Shown: positions 43,221 through 54,800 of the stretch, in pieces | Layout: every line of letters begins with the position of its first letter | How positions within the stretch are numbered: the stretch's first letter is position 1 | DNA from: Cordilura impudica | Lineage: Eukaryota; Arthropoda; Insecta; Diptera; Scathophagidae | Reading direction: 5' to 3' | Assembly: GCA_963682025.1 (NCBI GenBank) | Contig: OY821519.1 | Span: 163,693,803 to 163,757,802, forward strand | Length of the DNA: 64,000 nt | Notes under the pieces: generated by a model | What the model was told of the DNA's origin: nothing | Database searches by the model: none | Seen by the model: only the letters and a program-made list of their open reading frames with translations | Translations under genes and position numbers: made by a program

Positions 43221-43729
43221 TAATATCGTCCATATCTGAAAATTTTAAAGGTCGTTTAATGTTACAAGGATGTATTCCGTTTAGTTTTGACTTCCTAAAT
43301 TTCGGCTGTTCCTTATGTCTAACTGCCTTATAATTTTTTATAAAACCTTCTATTCCTTCATCTCTATAGTCTTCTCTAGAATTATTTAACTTATCTATTA
43401 TTTTTCTTTTATTATCTTCTAAATTTTCTAAATTTTTCGGCGTACATTTAATAGCTGAATGATATCGCTCATTATAATTTCTAATTGTTCTCTGAATTAA
43501 CTGGTATATCTTTATTAGTTTTATGCATTATTCTAAATTTTTCGGCAATTGTATTGTGTAATCGCTCTATGTCAGCATTACCTGTATGACTATTAGGCTT
43601 AGTCAAATGTAGTTCAATATTTTCATTGTCTAGAAATTCTTTTATTCTTGTAGCTTTGAATTCGTTTTCCGCTATTATTTTCCTGGGTTTTCCCATTTTT
43701 GCAAAATGATCTTCAAATTGTTCTATCAT
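43221..43729 (-). pseudogene. duplicated retro3 integrase end, copy X
   Basis: The frame from 43729 reads MIEQFEDHFAKMGKPRKIIA and PNSHTGNADIERLHNTIAEK, the second half of the integrase catalytic core, ending at 43481 by a frame change. The other frame continues (NYNERYHSAIKCTPKNLENL) to overlap the env start. It lacks the first half of pol because it lies in the extra copy. Confidence 0.8.
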
Positions 43730-43825
43730 AGTTAAATGGTTTCTGTCATTAAGTGGATAAGCGCTCCGAATTTAGAAAATTTATCTATTATTGTCAAGAA
43801 GTGAAATCTTTTCATTACATAGGTA

Positions 43826-44510
43826 TCAATGTGTATTATCTCGTTTTTCATCGATGGTGTTTGTTAAAATATTTGGGTGTACGATATTATGTTGTGAGGA
43901 AATTGCATTATCTTGTAACTGATGTATTTTATTTTTTAATAATTGTATGTTAGTCATTTGTTCTAAATACAAGTTCTTTTCATATTCTATTTCCACAAAT
44001 TTACTTATAGAATTAATTTCTTTTTCTATTGTATTTCTATCATTACTTATAACTAGTTTTAAGTGGTTTAATGTGTCACTGAAATAGTCATTTATTATTA
44101 TTTGTTGATTATTATTTTCTATTATTTCATTAATATTAGAAAGATGATTTTGTATGTTCTGTCTATCCTCTTCGTCCATTGTTCCAAATAACCACTTGGA
44201 CATACTTCCTATTCCATTAATAAGTCCACGTCTTTGTCTAATCTGTTTCAGTTTTAAAGTCATTAATTTATTTCTAGCGTCCATTAATTCTGACTGAAGT
44301 AAATTTTTATTGTCCACTTTCATTAAGATAATATTTTCCGTTATGTTATCTCAAATGTCCTCTATTTCATGTAAGTTAACTATGTGTAATATTATGTCCG
44401 ATTCCTTAACAATTTCCTGGTTTTTCATGTAAATATCTATGAATCCTGTTTGTTCCGTTAAAAGTCTTGTAGTTGTCATTCCTTTAATTATCGGTGTCCA
44501 TATTAGAATT
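43826..44510 (-). pseudogene. duplicated env start, copy Y
   Basis: The same signal-like start, TGA and furin-type region as copy X, but without the TAA. It runs to the duplication junction near 43866 and then into unrelated integrase sequence, so it is truncated. Continuous reading of NTIEKEINSISKFVEIEYEK shows the state before the TAA mutation in copy X. Confidence 0.8.
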
Positions 44511-47445
44511 GCCATTAATATCGTCCATATCTGAAAATTTTAAAGGTCGTTTAATGTTACAAGGATGTATTCCGTTTAGTTTTGACTTCCTAAATTTCGG
44601 CTGTTCCTTATGTCTAACTGCCTTATAATTTTTTATAAAACCTTCTATTCCTTCATCTCTATAGTCTTCTCTAGAATTATTTAACTTATCTATTATTTTT
44701 CTTTTATTATCTTCTAAATTTTCTAAATTTTTCGGCGTACATTTAATAGCTGAATGATATCGCTCATTATAATTTCTAATTGTTCTCTGAATTAACTGGT
44801 ATATCTTTATTAGTTTTATACATTATTCTAAATTTTTCGGCAATTGTATTGTGTAATCGCTCTATATCAGCATTACCTGTATGACTATTAGGCTTAGTCA
44901 AATGTAGTTGAATATTTTCATTGTCTAGAAATTCTTTTATTCTTGTAGCTTTGAATTCGTTTTCCGCTATTATTTTCCTGGGTTTTCCTATTTTTGCAAA
45001 ATGATCTTCAAATTGTTCTATCATAGTTAAATGGTTTCTGTCATTAAGTGGATTAGCTGCTCCGAATTTAGAAAATTTATCTATTATTGTCAAAAAGTGA
45101 AATCTTTTCATTACATAGGTATCAATGTGTATTATCTCGTTTTTCATCGATGGTGTTTCCGTATATGAAAATTTTAATATAACTGGATTTCTATCATATT
45201 TTACCTCTTGACATATTTCACATTGATTGATCACAAATTGAATTAATTCAATCAATTTTGGATAATATATTTTTTCTTTAACTTGATTATATGTTTCTAT
45301 AATTCCCGAATGCATACTTTCCCTGACGTGATATAAAGATATTTGTTTAATTGCCTCTACTTCAGTTTCAATATCTTGAGCTCTTATTGTGCATTTAGTA
45401 AATTTTATCTGTCTATCGTTAGAAAAAATTTCTGTTAATTTTTCCTGAACTTTGTTATAATTATGCTCAGATAATTCTGAAAATATTCCTACATTTCCTT
45501 TTGTAATATATTTTCTAAATATTTCACCCATTATGTTGAAGTCAGATTCTGCTTTAAAAATTATTCTCTTTCCATGCAAAATTTTCATTTCCTCAACCTT
45601 GTTGTTTGTTAATATAATCTGTGTTTTGTATTTATTCACTATTTCTTCCTTTATATAAAAATGATCTTGTAGATTCTCTTCGGCTGAATGAATTGTTACC
45701 ATTGATACATCATCATATTCTACGTTGTTTATCATATTAAAGTCCTCAATTTCTTCTTTTTCCTTAATAATGTCCACTTTATTTTCCAGTCTGCTCAAAA
45801 AATCAGCTACTTGATTTTCCTTTCCTTTTATATACTCCATATCGAAATCATATTCACCTAATTTTAATAACCATCTTTGATGACTTGGTGACATATCTTT
45901 TCCTTTGTATTTTGTATGTAAAAATTTAATGGGTTGATGGTCAGTAAAAATTTTAAACTTTCTACCATTAAGATATGGTCTTAAATCATTTACACTCCAT
46001 AATATAGCCAAAAATTCTTTATCTGTCGCAGAATAATTTTTTTTCGTGATTATTCCTTCCTGTGAAAGGACTGCTCCTATCGCGTAATTGGATGCGTCTG
46101 TAGTGAGGGTAAATGTTTTCTCAAAATTTGGATACCTAAGTATTGGATGTGAACTAATTAATGATTTCAACTTTTCAAATGCCTCTATATACGTTGGATC
46201 TTTCACATTTATCTTTACATCTTTCTTTAGATATTTCGTTATTGGCTGTGCCACATTAGCATAGTCTTTGACAAATTTTCTGTAGTATCCTGTCAAACCT
46301 AAAAAACTTTTAATTTGTTTCTCCGTTTTAGGAATTTCTAATGATTGAATAACTTTTATCTTGTCTGGGTTCGGTTTCAGTCCTTCTTTTGTCAAAATGT
46401 GTCCTAAAAATTCAGTCTCTCTTTTCATAGAATTGCATTTGCCGATCTGGATTTTTAAATTTGTTTGTTCTAATACTTTGAAAATGTCCGTTATAGCTTT
46501 AACATGTTCTTTAGGGGATGTGCTGAAAATTAGTATGTCGTCTAAGTATACTACGCATGTTTTATTAATAAAATCTCTTAGAGTTTCGTTCATTAGTCGT
46601 TGGAATGTCGCTGGTGCGTTTTTTAGTCCAAAGGGCATTCTAATAAATTCATATAATCCGTGTGGTGTCACGAAAGCGGTCTTCTCTCTATCTTGTTCCC
46701 TTATTAATATCTGGTGATATCCCTTAGCTAGATGCAATGTAATGAAGTATTGTGATCTTCCTAATTTATCTAAAATTGAATCAATATTGGGTAACGGAAA
46801 TTTATCGTCGACTGTCACCTCGTTTAGTTTCCTATAATCGACTACTAATCTGTATTTTCGCTGTCCAGAGTTATCACCTTTCTTTGGTACTACTATCAAA
46901 GGGCTGGAATACCTTGAACTGCTTTTCCGAATTATTCCCTGTTCTTCCATTTCCTTTTTTTGTCTTCGCACTTCGTTCTCATGTTGTGGAGGATATCTGT
47001 ATAATTTAGAATTTATCTGTTCATCTGTTATCGTCCTAATTTCATGTTGTATATTCATAGTAATCGTAAGTTTGTCACCTTCTTTAAAAATGTTCATAAC
47101 GTCCTTAGATTCCTTTGCATTTAAATGATCTAGCTGAATTCTATCCCATTCAAATTCAACTCCCTCTAATGTACAAATTTCAAGATTATTATATGGATTA
47201 ATTGTAAATTTTATTATCCTGTGGTTAAATGATATATATCCATCTACTAAATATATCATTGTGTTAAAACAATTAAGCAAATCAATTCCTATAATAAAAC
47301 TATATTTTCTTCCCATTAGTTCTGTCATCTTCCATTTAATTTTCGCGTTTCCTGGTATATTAAATTCACTTGGTGAATCAGTTATTACTTCAAATCTAAT
47401 TACATCTTTTTTCGTTATTGTGCTAAATTCAATTGGTTGTTTCAA
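44500..47445 (-). pseudogene. retro3 pol (PR end, RT, RNase H, integrase)
   Basis: An 889-codon frame (47445-44776), starting without ATG as expected for a frameshift product. Protease end ~1-100; RT ~165-400 with VVDYRKLNEVTVDDKFPLPN and YLDD at 300-303; RNase H ~430-560 (LTTDASNYAIGAVLSQ); integrase ~680-885 with its HHCC zinc domain and IHIDTYVM. Motif A of RT reads FITLHLAKGYHQ: His238 (CAT, 46732-46734) replaces the catalytic Asp. RNase H lacks about a dozen residues after SQEG, and the integrase second acidic site reads IIAENEF rather than the expected Asp. The reading continues in another frame to about 44500. Upstream, the protease active site is broken by TAA right after ALID (about 47480). 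Confidence 0.9.
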
Positions 47446-47499
47446 TAAAATTCTTCTAAAATCTTTTAAAATCTTTTAATCTATTAAAGCCTTGTATTT

Positions 47500-48827
47500 T
47501 CTGTTATTAATTGTAATCGTTATGATGGGTAAAAAGTCGGAGGGCGTTCCTGAAAAAACATATCCTGCCCGTTTTGGCCTTATCCGAGTTGACTTACATT
47601 ACACTGACATAAGTTTGACTCAGATTGTCCTGACAAGTATTGTTGATTTATTATCATTTTTTCTGTTTTTCTTAGTTCGTTTTGGTCTTGCCTAGGTTGA
47701 CTCAAGCGATTTTGGCTGAGACTTGGCCTAGGGTTTCCTACCTGGGCGAACTGTTGGGAATTACATGCTATATTACCTTGATTTATTTCTATATTATCAA
47801 CTTCCATTGGTTCGTTTTGGTTTTGCCTAAGTTGATTCAAGCGATTTTGGCTAAAATTTGGCCTAGGGTTTCCTACCTGTGCGAACCTCTGGAAATTACC
47901 CGAATTATTGTTATTTTCCCTATTATATTGGGTTCTATATCTTCCCGAATTGTTAAAATTATTACCATTATTATTAAAGTTTAGTTCCTGATGATACTGC
48001 GGGTTACTTCTAAACTTATTTTGTCCTTGATAATTATATCCATTAAAATTGTTATTATGATTAGTATTATGTTGATAGTTATTCTTATTGCTATATTTGT
48101 AATTTATATCTTGAGTCCTATTAAACCATTGCCGATAATTTGGTCTGTTGTCTCAGAATTTCGTTTTCCTCTATTCAGGTCTAATACAACTATCTTCTCT
48201 TAGTCCAAATTCTCAAAATGTCATTAATGTTTCTTTCTTCGTAAATTTTGTCCAATAATGTTCCCTGTGTCATTTCCTTAATCGTATTAACAAGTAAACT
48301 GTCTACGTTTGAAAGATCAATACAATAATCACCTCTATAATAAACACTTAATTCATCTGCTTTATATTTTATATTTTGTATTTCTACTATAAACTCACTT
48401 ACCGAATTAACTTTAAGATTAGCTATCATTTTATAAATTTGATGGGGTTCCACGCTGGGTCTGTATCTTAGTTTTAAAGTCTCCAATTATCCGGTGTAGG
48501 TAAATTAATCACTACGTCCTTTGCTTGTCCTTGTATAGTACGGTAAAATATCATTCTTACGGCTTCTTTTTGTAGTTGTTCATTGTTGATTGTTGACAAT
48601 AGATATTCTATGCTGCTGAAGAAGCTATTTATGGTTACTTCTCCGGTTCCTGTAAACGTTGGTAAGTAGTTGATAGTTTTTGTTAGATTCTGTATTGGAT
48701 TGTTGTCTCTTCCTTGGAGTTGCTGTAGTTCTAAATATGCTGTCCTGATTTGTTCTAGCTGATGTTCCGTTCTGGCCAGTTCTTCGACCAAGTCTACTGG
48801 GGGTATTTGAGCTTGTTCCTGAGCCAT
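47500..48827 (-). pseudogene. retro3 gag
   Basis: ATG at 48825-48827 starts a helical N-terminal region (VEELARTEHQLEQIRTAYLE), then a capsid-like INYLPTFTGTGEVTINSFFS. A frameshift near 48480 leads to the next frame (LKLRYRPSVEPHQIYKMIAN), and further shifts to a Gln/Asn-rich nucleocapsid region (47840-47580). There a ~40-residue unit containing NPRP..SQNRL.QPRQ.QNE is duplicated. No CCHC zinc knuckle is seen. Gag would package RNA in the cytoplasm. Confidence 0.8.
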
Positions 48828-48899
48828 TCTTGTTTGATCAAAACGTCGTGCTTTGTTCCGTTTTGATAATTTTTTATAACTCGAAATTTTTTAAAAAAT

Positions 48900-49200
48900 T
48901 TTTTCTCTCTTCTCCTTATTTTAGTTGACAGTGTGTATATCCTGATTCTGTTCGCTTTTTAGTGCAGAATTATTCATAATTTTTCCACTTTTTGTTGTCC
49001 ACTGTTTACATATTTTGGTCCTGTTCACTTGTATGCAGTGTAGGATTCTCAGAATTTAATCACTGGTTGTTGTTTATATTTTCTGGTCCTGTTCACTTGT
49101 ATTTAGTGCAGGATTCTCAGAATTTAATCACTTTCACCGTATTTTATAATTTAAAAAAAAAAACACGAGGTTCGAACACTGGATCCTTTTCACTTTTAAG
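48900..49200 (-). repeat. retro3 leader with ~65-bp direct repeats
   Basis: Two clear copies (about 48995-49063 and 49064-49131) share GGTCCTGTTCACTTGTAT and GGATTCTCAGAATTTAATCAC. A weaker third copy lies near 48925-48990. They lie between the PBS and the gag ATG, where gypsy-group elements often carry tandem leader repeats. Confidence 0.8.
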
Positions 49201-49219
49201 GATCCTACCGACTGCGCCA
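49201..49219 (-). other. retro3 primer-binding site (tRNA-Ser type)
   Basis: The minus strand next to the 5' LTR reads TGGCGCAGTCGGTAGGATC, matching the serine-tRNA primer site I know from the 17.6/297 group of errantiviruses. Confidence 0.85.
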
Positions 49220-49783
49220 ATTTAATAAAAGATTATCAAAATTTAATTTTTAAAAAAAGCTATTTTTTTATTAAGACAAAACACTTCACTATTGAACTTC
49301 AAGATTATAACTGACTTCTTCTTTTTAATTACATTGATTTATATTTAAAATTATTATAGCTTATTCTAGATACAATTGTGTTATTTGTTTTTGTAATTTA
49401 GTGTCTCATGAATGCATTGGGAACAAACACCTTATGTTAGCAAATTTTATTTAGCCCAATTTTCATAAGTGTGTTTCGTTTTCTGTAGAATTTACATATT
49501 GGTAACGAAGCAAACTTATGTTACTGTTTATGAATTTAGCTTGAAAAATGTCTATTGCAATTGGTTTTAAAATTGAGCTTAAAATATTTTGTTGTATTGC
49601 ATTTTCGTTGTGAGAACGGAAATGCAATTTAAAAATTTGTTTTGTGTCACAATTCCCGTGAATTGTGAAATTGTTTAAATAATGTTGGCTCGTGCCAATA
49701 ATTAGGGTTCACTAACATTACCAATGCTATTTAAGAATGCATCAAATTTATCTGGGGTCTTGGTAGCATTTATATATGTAACT
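49219..49783 (-). repeat. retro3 5' LTR
   Basis: Direct repeat of 41283-41844, bounded by the PBS inside and by CACG (49784-49787) outside. Only scattered substitutions separate the two LTRs by eye. Confidence 0.92.
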
Positions 49784-49787
49784 CACG

Positions 49788-50888
49788 TATATTGTTGTAC
49801 GCAATATATTCTGATATACAAACATATTGTTTTAAAGTTGTTTTATAATATGGTTTGTTATATAGTAACAAGTTAAATAGTATAACTCTTTGCCTTATAT
49901 TCTCAATTATCATTTTAGAAAACAAAGAGTAAAAACATTTCATCTTGAGCTTGATTAATTTCTAACTCAATCATTAAAATGATAAGTAGCGAAAATAAGA
50001 TTTTTTGTTAATTTTTATATTTGCAAAAAAAGAAAATAATAAATTTACTTGTTTATATTTCTCTCAATGTGACTTGCAAACGTCAAATTAAAAATTTTAA
50101 ATCAAACTACAAAAATTGATAGATTTCATGCAAACCTCTGCAATCACTGAAACTTAAATTTGTATGGGAATCTCGAGAGATTTTCATGGAAGTCTCATTT
50201 TCGAGATTTCAAACTAAATTAACGTTATATTACTAGCAATTAAACCTACTTCAATCGTAAATTAATAGTTGTTCTCTATATAAGGAAAAAAATAAGGAAT
50301 CGTTATCCAATAACTTTACTAATGCATTACTGATTTAAAAATATTTCATTGAAAAGAATATCACAGCTACAACTTCTTAAAATAATCATGCTCAAGATAA
50401 AATGGTTTTAGCTAAATTAAAATAAAAATATTAGCACACTAGTTTCAAAATAATTATTTATTTAAAACATCATATTATTGTTTTCATATTTTATTATTTG
50501 TGAAATTTATACTTTTAAACCTGAATTGTATGCTCGGATTACATTGAATAAAATTTTAAGTATTTGTTTAAATTTTTATTAAAATAAAACCTATCGAACG
50601 TTTAAAATAAATAAGTTTGAACTAACATTAGAATACCTAATACTATTCGGCCTACATTCACAAAAACAAACCTTTTTTATTAAAAAAATTAAAGTTTGAA
50701 TACTTTCCACAAAATAGAAATTTAGTTCAAGAACTCCCGGTATAACGATTTTTGGAGATGCTCTCGATTCTCAAAACTATAATTAAATAATTTCAAAAAA
50801 GGTTGTAACCAAATAGTTTTTTTAGTAAATGGTTCTTTATTTACAATGTGTCCTAGCACAATTAGCAAATTAGTTAACAATATATACA
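49788..50888. other. AT-rich spacer, no gene
   Basis: No recognisable feature. The 72-codon minus-strand ORF at 50722-50940 overlaps an LTR and has no family resemblance, so I do not count it as a gene. Confidence 0.55.
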
Positions 50889-51276
50889 AGTTAACACAAC
50901 CATACAGGTTAGCACAAAAACAATTTAACGCAGCCACCACACAACAACCCTAAGCGTGCCAACATAATTCTGTAACGTCAGCAGTCAACGGACATATCAA
51001 CACCGATGTGGAGCAACTACCACACACGCGCCACCCTCAAATTGCGGTATCAGCGAATTCCCAGAGTGTAACTGGACTCCGCACACGCTGTGCCTGAATT
51101 ATGGGAAACACCAATTCATCAAAACTAAATATTAATATTCCAGTATCTATATTGTCATTTTTGTAAAACTCTTTGCAGTCGGTTAGAAAAACTTAATAAT
51201 AAAGGTTTGTTGGTATCACTAAGTTAGCAACATAAAAAAATATTTTTTTAAAATTTTTAATATATAAATTCTTAAT
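50889..51276 (+). repeat. 5' LTR of retro4 (gypsy-like)
   Basis: It starts AGTTAACACAACC and ends TTCTTAAT immediately before a TGGCGCCC primer-binding site. The start resembles the retro5 LTR (AGTTAACACGAG at 63150), and both resemble the gypsy LTR start I recall. AATAAA stands near 51195. No 3' LTR is seen because the 3' end is lost. Confidence 0.7.
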
Positions 51277-51890
51277 TGGCGCCCATAACCCAAGGATAAA
51301 GGGTACTTTGTCGCAAAAAATAACAGCAAATAAATAGAATAAGTGTAAATAAAAACTAATAATAAACAGTACCTAAAAAATATAAAATGTGAACAATAGA
51401 GAGAAAATATCGAAAAATTAAAACAGTAACTGAAGAATATAAAATGTGAACAGTAATTATAACAATAAATAATATGTTGAATGCGAAAGAAATTATAAAA
51501 TTAATAGAAAAGAAAAGAAAATATCAAGAAAATAAACAAAGAAAAAATTTTTTTTAAGAAAAAGTTGTGACTAATTGGAACAAAAAAAAAAAATAATAAA
51601 AAATAAAATAAATAATATAGTGAAATAATTTTTCTCCCTAAAAATAAAAGGATATAATAATTTTTTTTTTAACAATATAGAAATGTTGAAAGAAAACAGT
51701 GACAGAATAACAGAATATTCACAAAAAAAAGTAAAATAAAATTTTTATATAAAATTAATAATAATAAAAAATTAAAAAATTTTTTTTTTTCGATTTTTTT
51801 TTCATAAATGTCTTCTAAAATCCTTAAAAAATAATGCCCTAAATGGATTTTTTAAAATTCGGATTATTTAAAGAGTTACAGAGCTATATA
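51277..51890 (+). other. retro4 PBS and first part of leader
   Basis: TGGCGCCCATAACCC at 51277 fits a Lys-tRNA-type primer-binding site. The following 600 bp are very AT-rich with poly-A and poly-T tracts and no ORF, ending at the hexamer array. Confidence 0.65.
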
Positions 51891-51892
51891 TA

Positions 51893-54800
51893 TTTTAATT
51901 TTAATTTTAATTTTAATTTTAATTTTAATTTTAATTTTAATTTTAATTTTAATTTTAATTTTAATTTTAATTTTAATATTAATTTTAATTTTAATTTTAA
52001 TTTTAATTTTAATTTTAATTTTAATTTTAATTTTAATTTTAATTTTAATTTTAATTTTAATTTTAATTTTAATTTTAATTTTAATTTTAATTTTAATTTT
52101 AATTTTAATTTTAATTTTAATTTTAATTTTAATTTTAATTTTAATTTTAATTTTAATTTTAATTTTAATTTTAATTTTAATTTTAATTTTAATTTTAATT
52201 TTAATTTTAATTTTAATTTTAATTTTAATTTTAATTTTAATTTTAATTTTAATTTTAATTTTAATTTTAATTTTAATTTTAATTTTAATTTTAATTTTAA
52301 TTTTAATTTTAATTTTAATTTTAATTTTAATTTTAATTTTAATTTTAATTTTAATTTTAATTTTAATTTTAATTTTAATTTTAATTTTAATTTTAATTTT
52401 AATTTTAATTTTAATTTTAATTTTAATTTTAATTTTAATTTTAATTTTAATTTTAATTTTAATTTTAATTTTAATTTTAATTTTAATTTTAATTTTAATT
52501 TTAATTTTAATTTTAATTTTAATTTTAATTTTAATTTTAATTTTAATTTTAATTTTAATTTTAATTTTAATTTTAATTTTAATTTTAATTTTAATTTTAA
52601 TTTTAATTTTAATTTTAATTTTAATTTTAATTTTAATTTTAATTTTAATTTTAATTTTAATTTTAATTTTAATTTTAATTTTAATTTTAATTTTAATTTT
52701 AATTTTAATTTTAATTTTAATTTTAATTTTAATTTTAATTTTAATTTTAATTTTAATTTTAATTTTAATTTTAATTTTAATTTTAATTTTAATTTTAATT
52801 TTAATTTTAATTTTAATTTTAATTTTAATTTTAATTTTAATTTTAATTTTAATTTTAATTTTAATTTTAATTTTAATTTTAATTTTAATTTTAATTTTAA
52901 TTTTAATTTTAATTTTAATTTTAATTTTAATTTTAATTTTAATTTTAATTTTAATTTTAATTTTAATTTTAATTTTAATTTTAATTTTAATTTTAATTTT
53001 AATTTTAATTTTAATTTTAATTTTAATTTTAATTTTAATTTTAATTTTAATTTTAATTTTAATTTTAATTTTAATTTTAATTTTAATTTTAATTTTAATT
53101 TTAATTTTAATTTTAATTTTAATTTTAATTTTAATTTTAATTTTAATTTTAATTTTAATTTTAATTTTAATTTTAATTTTAATTTTAATTTTAATTTTAA
53201 TTTTAATTTTAATTTTAATTTTAATTTTAATTTTAATTTTAATTTTAATTTTAATTTTAATTTTAATTTTAATTTTAATTTTAATTTTAATTTTAATTTT
53301 AATTTTAATTTTAATTTTAATTTTAATTTTAATTTTAATTTTAATTTTAATTTTAATTTTAATTTTAATTTTAATTTTAATTTTAATTTTAATTTTAATT
53401 TTAATTTTAATTTTAATTTTAATTTTAATTTTAATTTTAATTTTAATTTTAATTTTAATTTTAATTTTAATTTTAATTTTAATTTTAATTTTAATTTTAA
53501 TTTTAATTTTAATTTTAATTTTAATTTTAATTTTAATTTTAATTTTAATTTTAATTTTAATTTTAATTTTAATTTTAATTTTAATTTTAATTTTAATTTT
53601 AATTTTAATTTTAATTTTAATTTTAATTTTAATTTTAATTTTAATTTTAATTTTAATTTTAATTTTAATTTTAATTTTAATTTTAATTTTAATTTTAATT
53701 TTAATTTTAATTTTAATTTTAATTTTAATTTTAATTTTAATTTTAATTTTAATTTTAATTTTAATTTTAATTTTAATTTTAATTTTAATTTTAATTTTAA
53801 TTTTAATTTTAATTTTAATTTTAATTTTAATTTTAATTTTAATTTTAATTTTAATTTTAATTTTAATTTTAATTTTAATTTTAATTTTAATTTTAATTTT
53901 AATTTTAATTTTAATTTTAATTTTAATTTTAATTTTAATTTTAATTTTAATTTTAATTTTAATTTTAATTTTAATTTTAATTTTAATTTTAATTTTAATT
54001 TTAATTTTAATTTTAATTTTAATTTTAATTTTAATTTTAATTTTAATTTTAATTTTAATTTTAATTTTAATTTTAATTTTAATTTTAATTTTAATTTTAA
54101 TTTTAATTTTAATTTTAATTTTAATTTTAATTTTAATTTTAATTTTAATTTTAATTTTAATTTTAATTTTAATTTTAATTTTAATTTTAATTTTAATTTT
54201 AATTTTAATTTTAATTTTAATTTTAATTTTAATTTTAATTTTAATTTTAATTTTAATTTTAATTTTAATTTTAATTTTAATTTTAATTTTAATTTTAATT
54301 TTAATTTTAATTTTAATTTTAATTTTAATTTTAATTTTAATTTTAATTTTAATTTTAATTTTAATTTTAATTTTAATTTTAATTTTAATTTTAATTTTAA
54401 TTTTAATTTTAATTTTAATTTTAATTTTAATTTTAATTTTAATTTTAATTTTAATTTTAATTTTAATTTTAATTTTAATTTTAATTTTAATTTTAATTTT
54501 AATTTTAATTTTAATTTTAATTTTAATTTTAATTTTAATTTTAATTTTAATTTTAATTTTAATTTTAATTTTAATTTTAATTTTAATTTTAATTTTAATT
54601 TTAATTTTAATTTTAATTTTAATTTTAATTTTAATTTTAATTTTAATTTTAATTTTAATTTTAATTTTAATTTTAATTTTAATTTTAATTTTAATTTTAA
54701 TTTTAATTTTAATTTTAATTTTAATTTTAATTTTAATTTTAATTTTAATTTTAATTTTAATTTTAATTTTAATTTTAATTTTAATTTTAATTTTAATTTT

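Larger units (their letters stand above)
42582..45148. repeat. internal 1.28-kb tandem duplication in retro3
   Basis: Positions about 42582-43862 and 43868-45148 match almost base for base. Each contains the integrase end, the pol/env overlap and the env start. Copy-specific differences are few, including the env TAA at 42723 and a His/Tyr-type change in the integrase end. The junction at about 43862-43868 joins integrase sequence (upstream in reading order) to env sequence. Confidence 0.9.
41283..49783 (-). mobile_element. errantivirus-like LTR retrotransposon (retro3), full length
   Basis: Two ~563-bp LTRs with AGTTAC...AATT ends (minus strand) are flanked by CACG (41279-41282 and 49784-49787). 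A PBS, leader, gag, pol, env and PPT follow in the order of gypsy/17.6-group errantiviruses. By eye the LTRs differ at only a few sites, so insertion is fairly recent. Pol carries a catalytic substitution, env carries stops, and a 1.28-kb segment (pol end plus env start) is tandemly duplicated. Confidence 0.92.

Noticed and set aside
50722..50940. 72-codon minus-strand ORF
   Set aside because: It overlaps the retro4 LTR start and has no recognisable motif.
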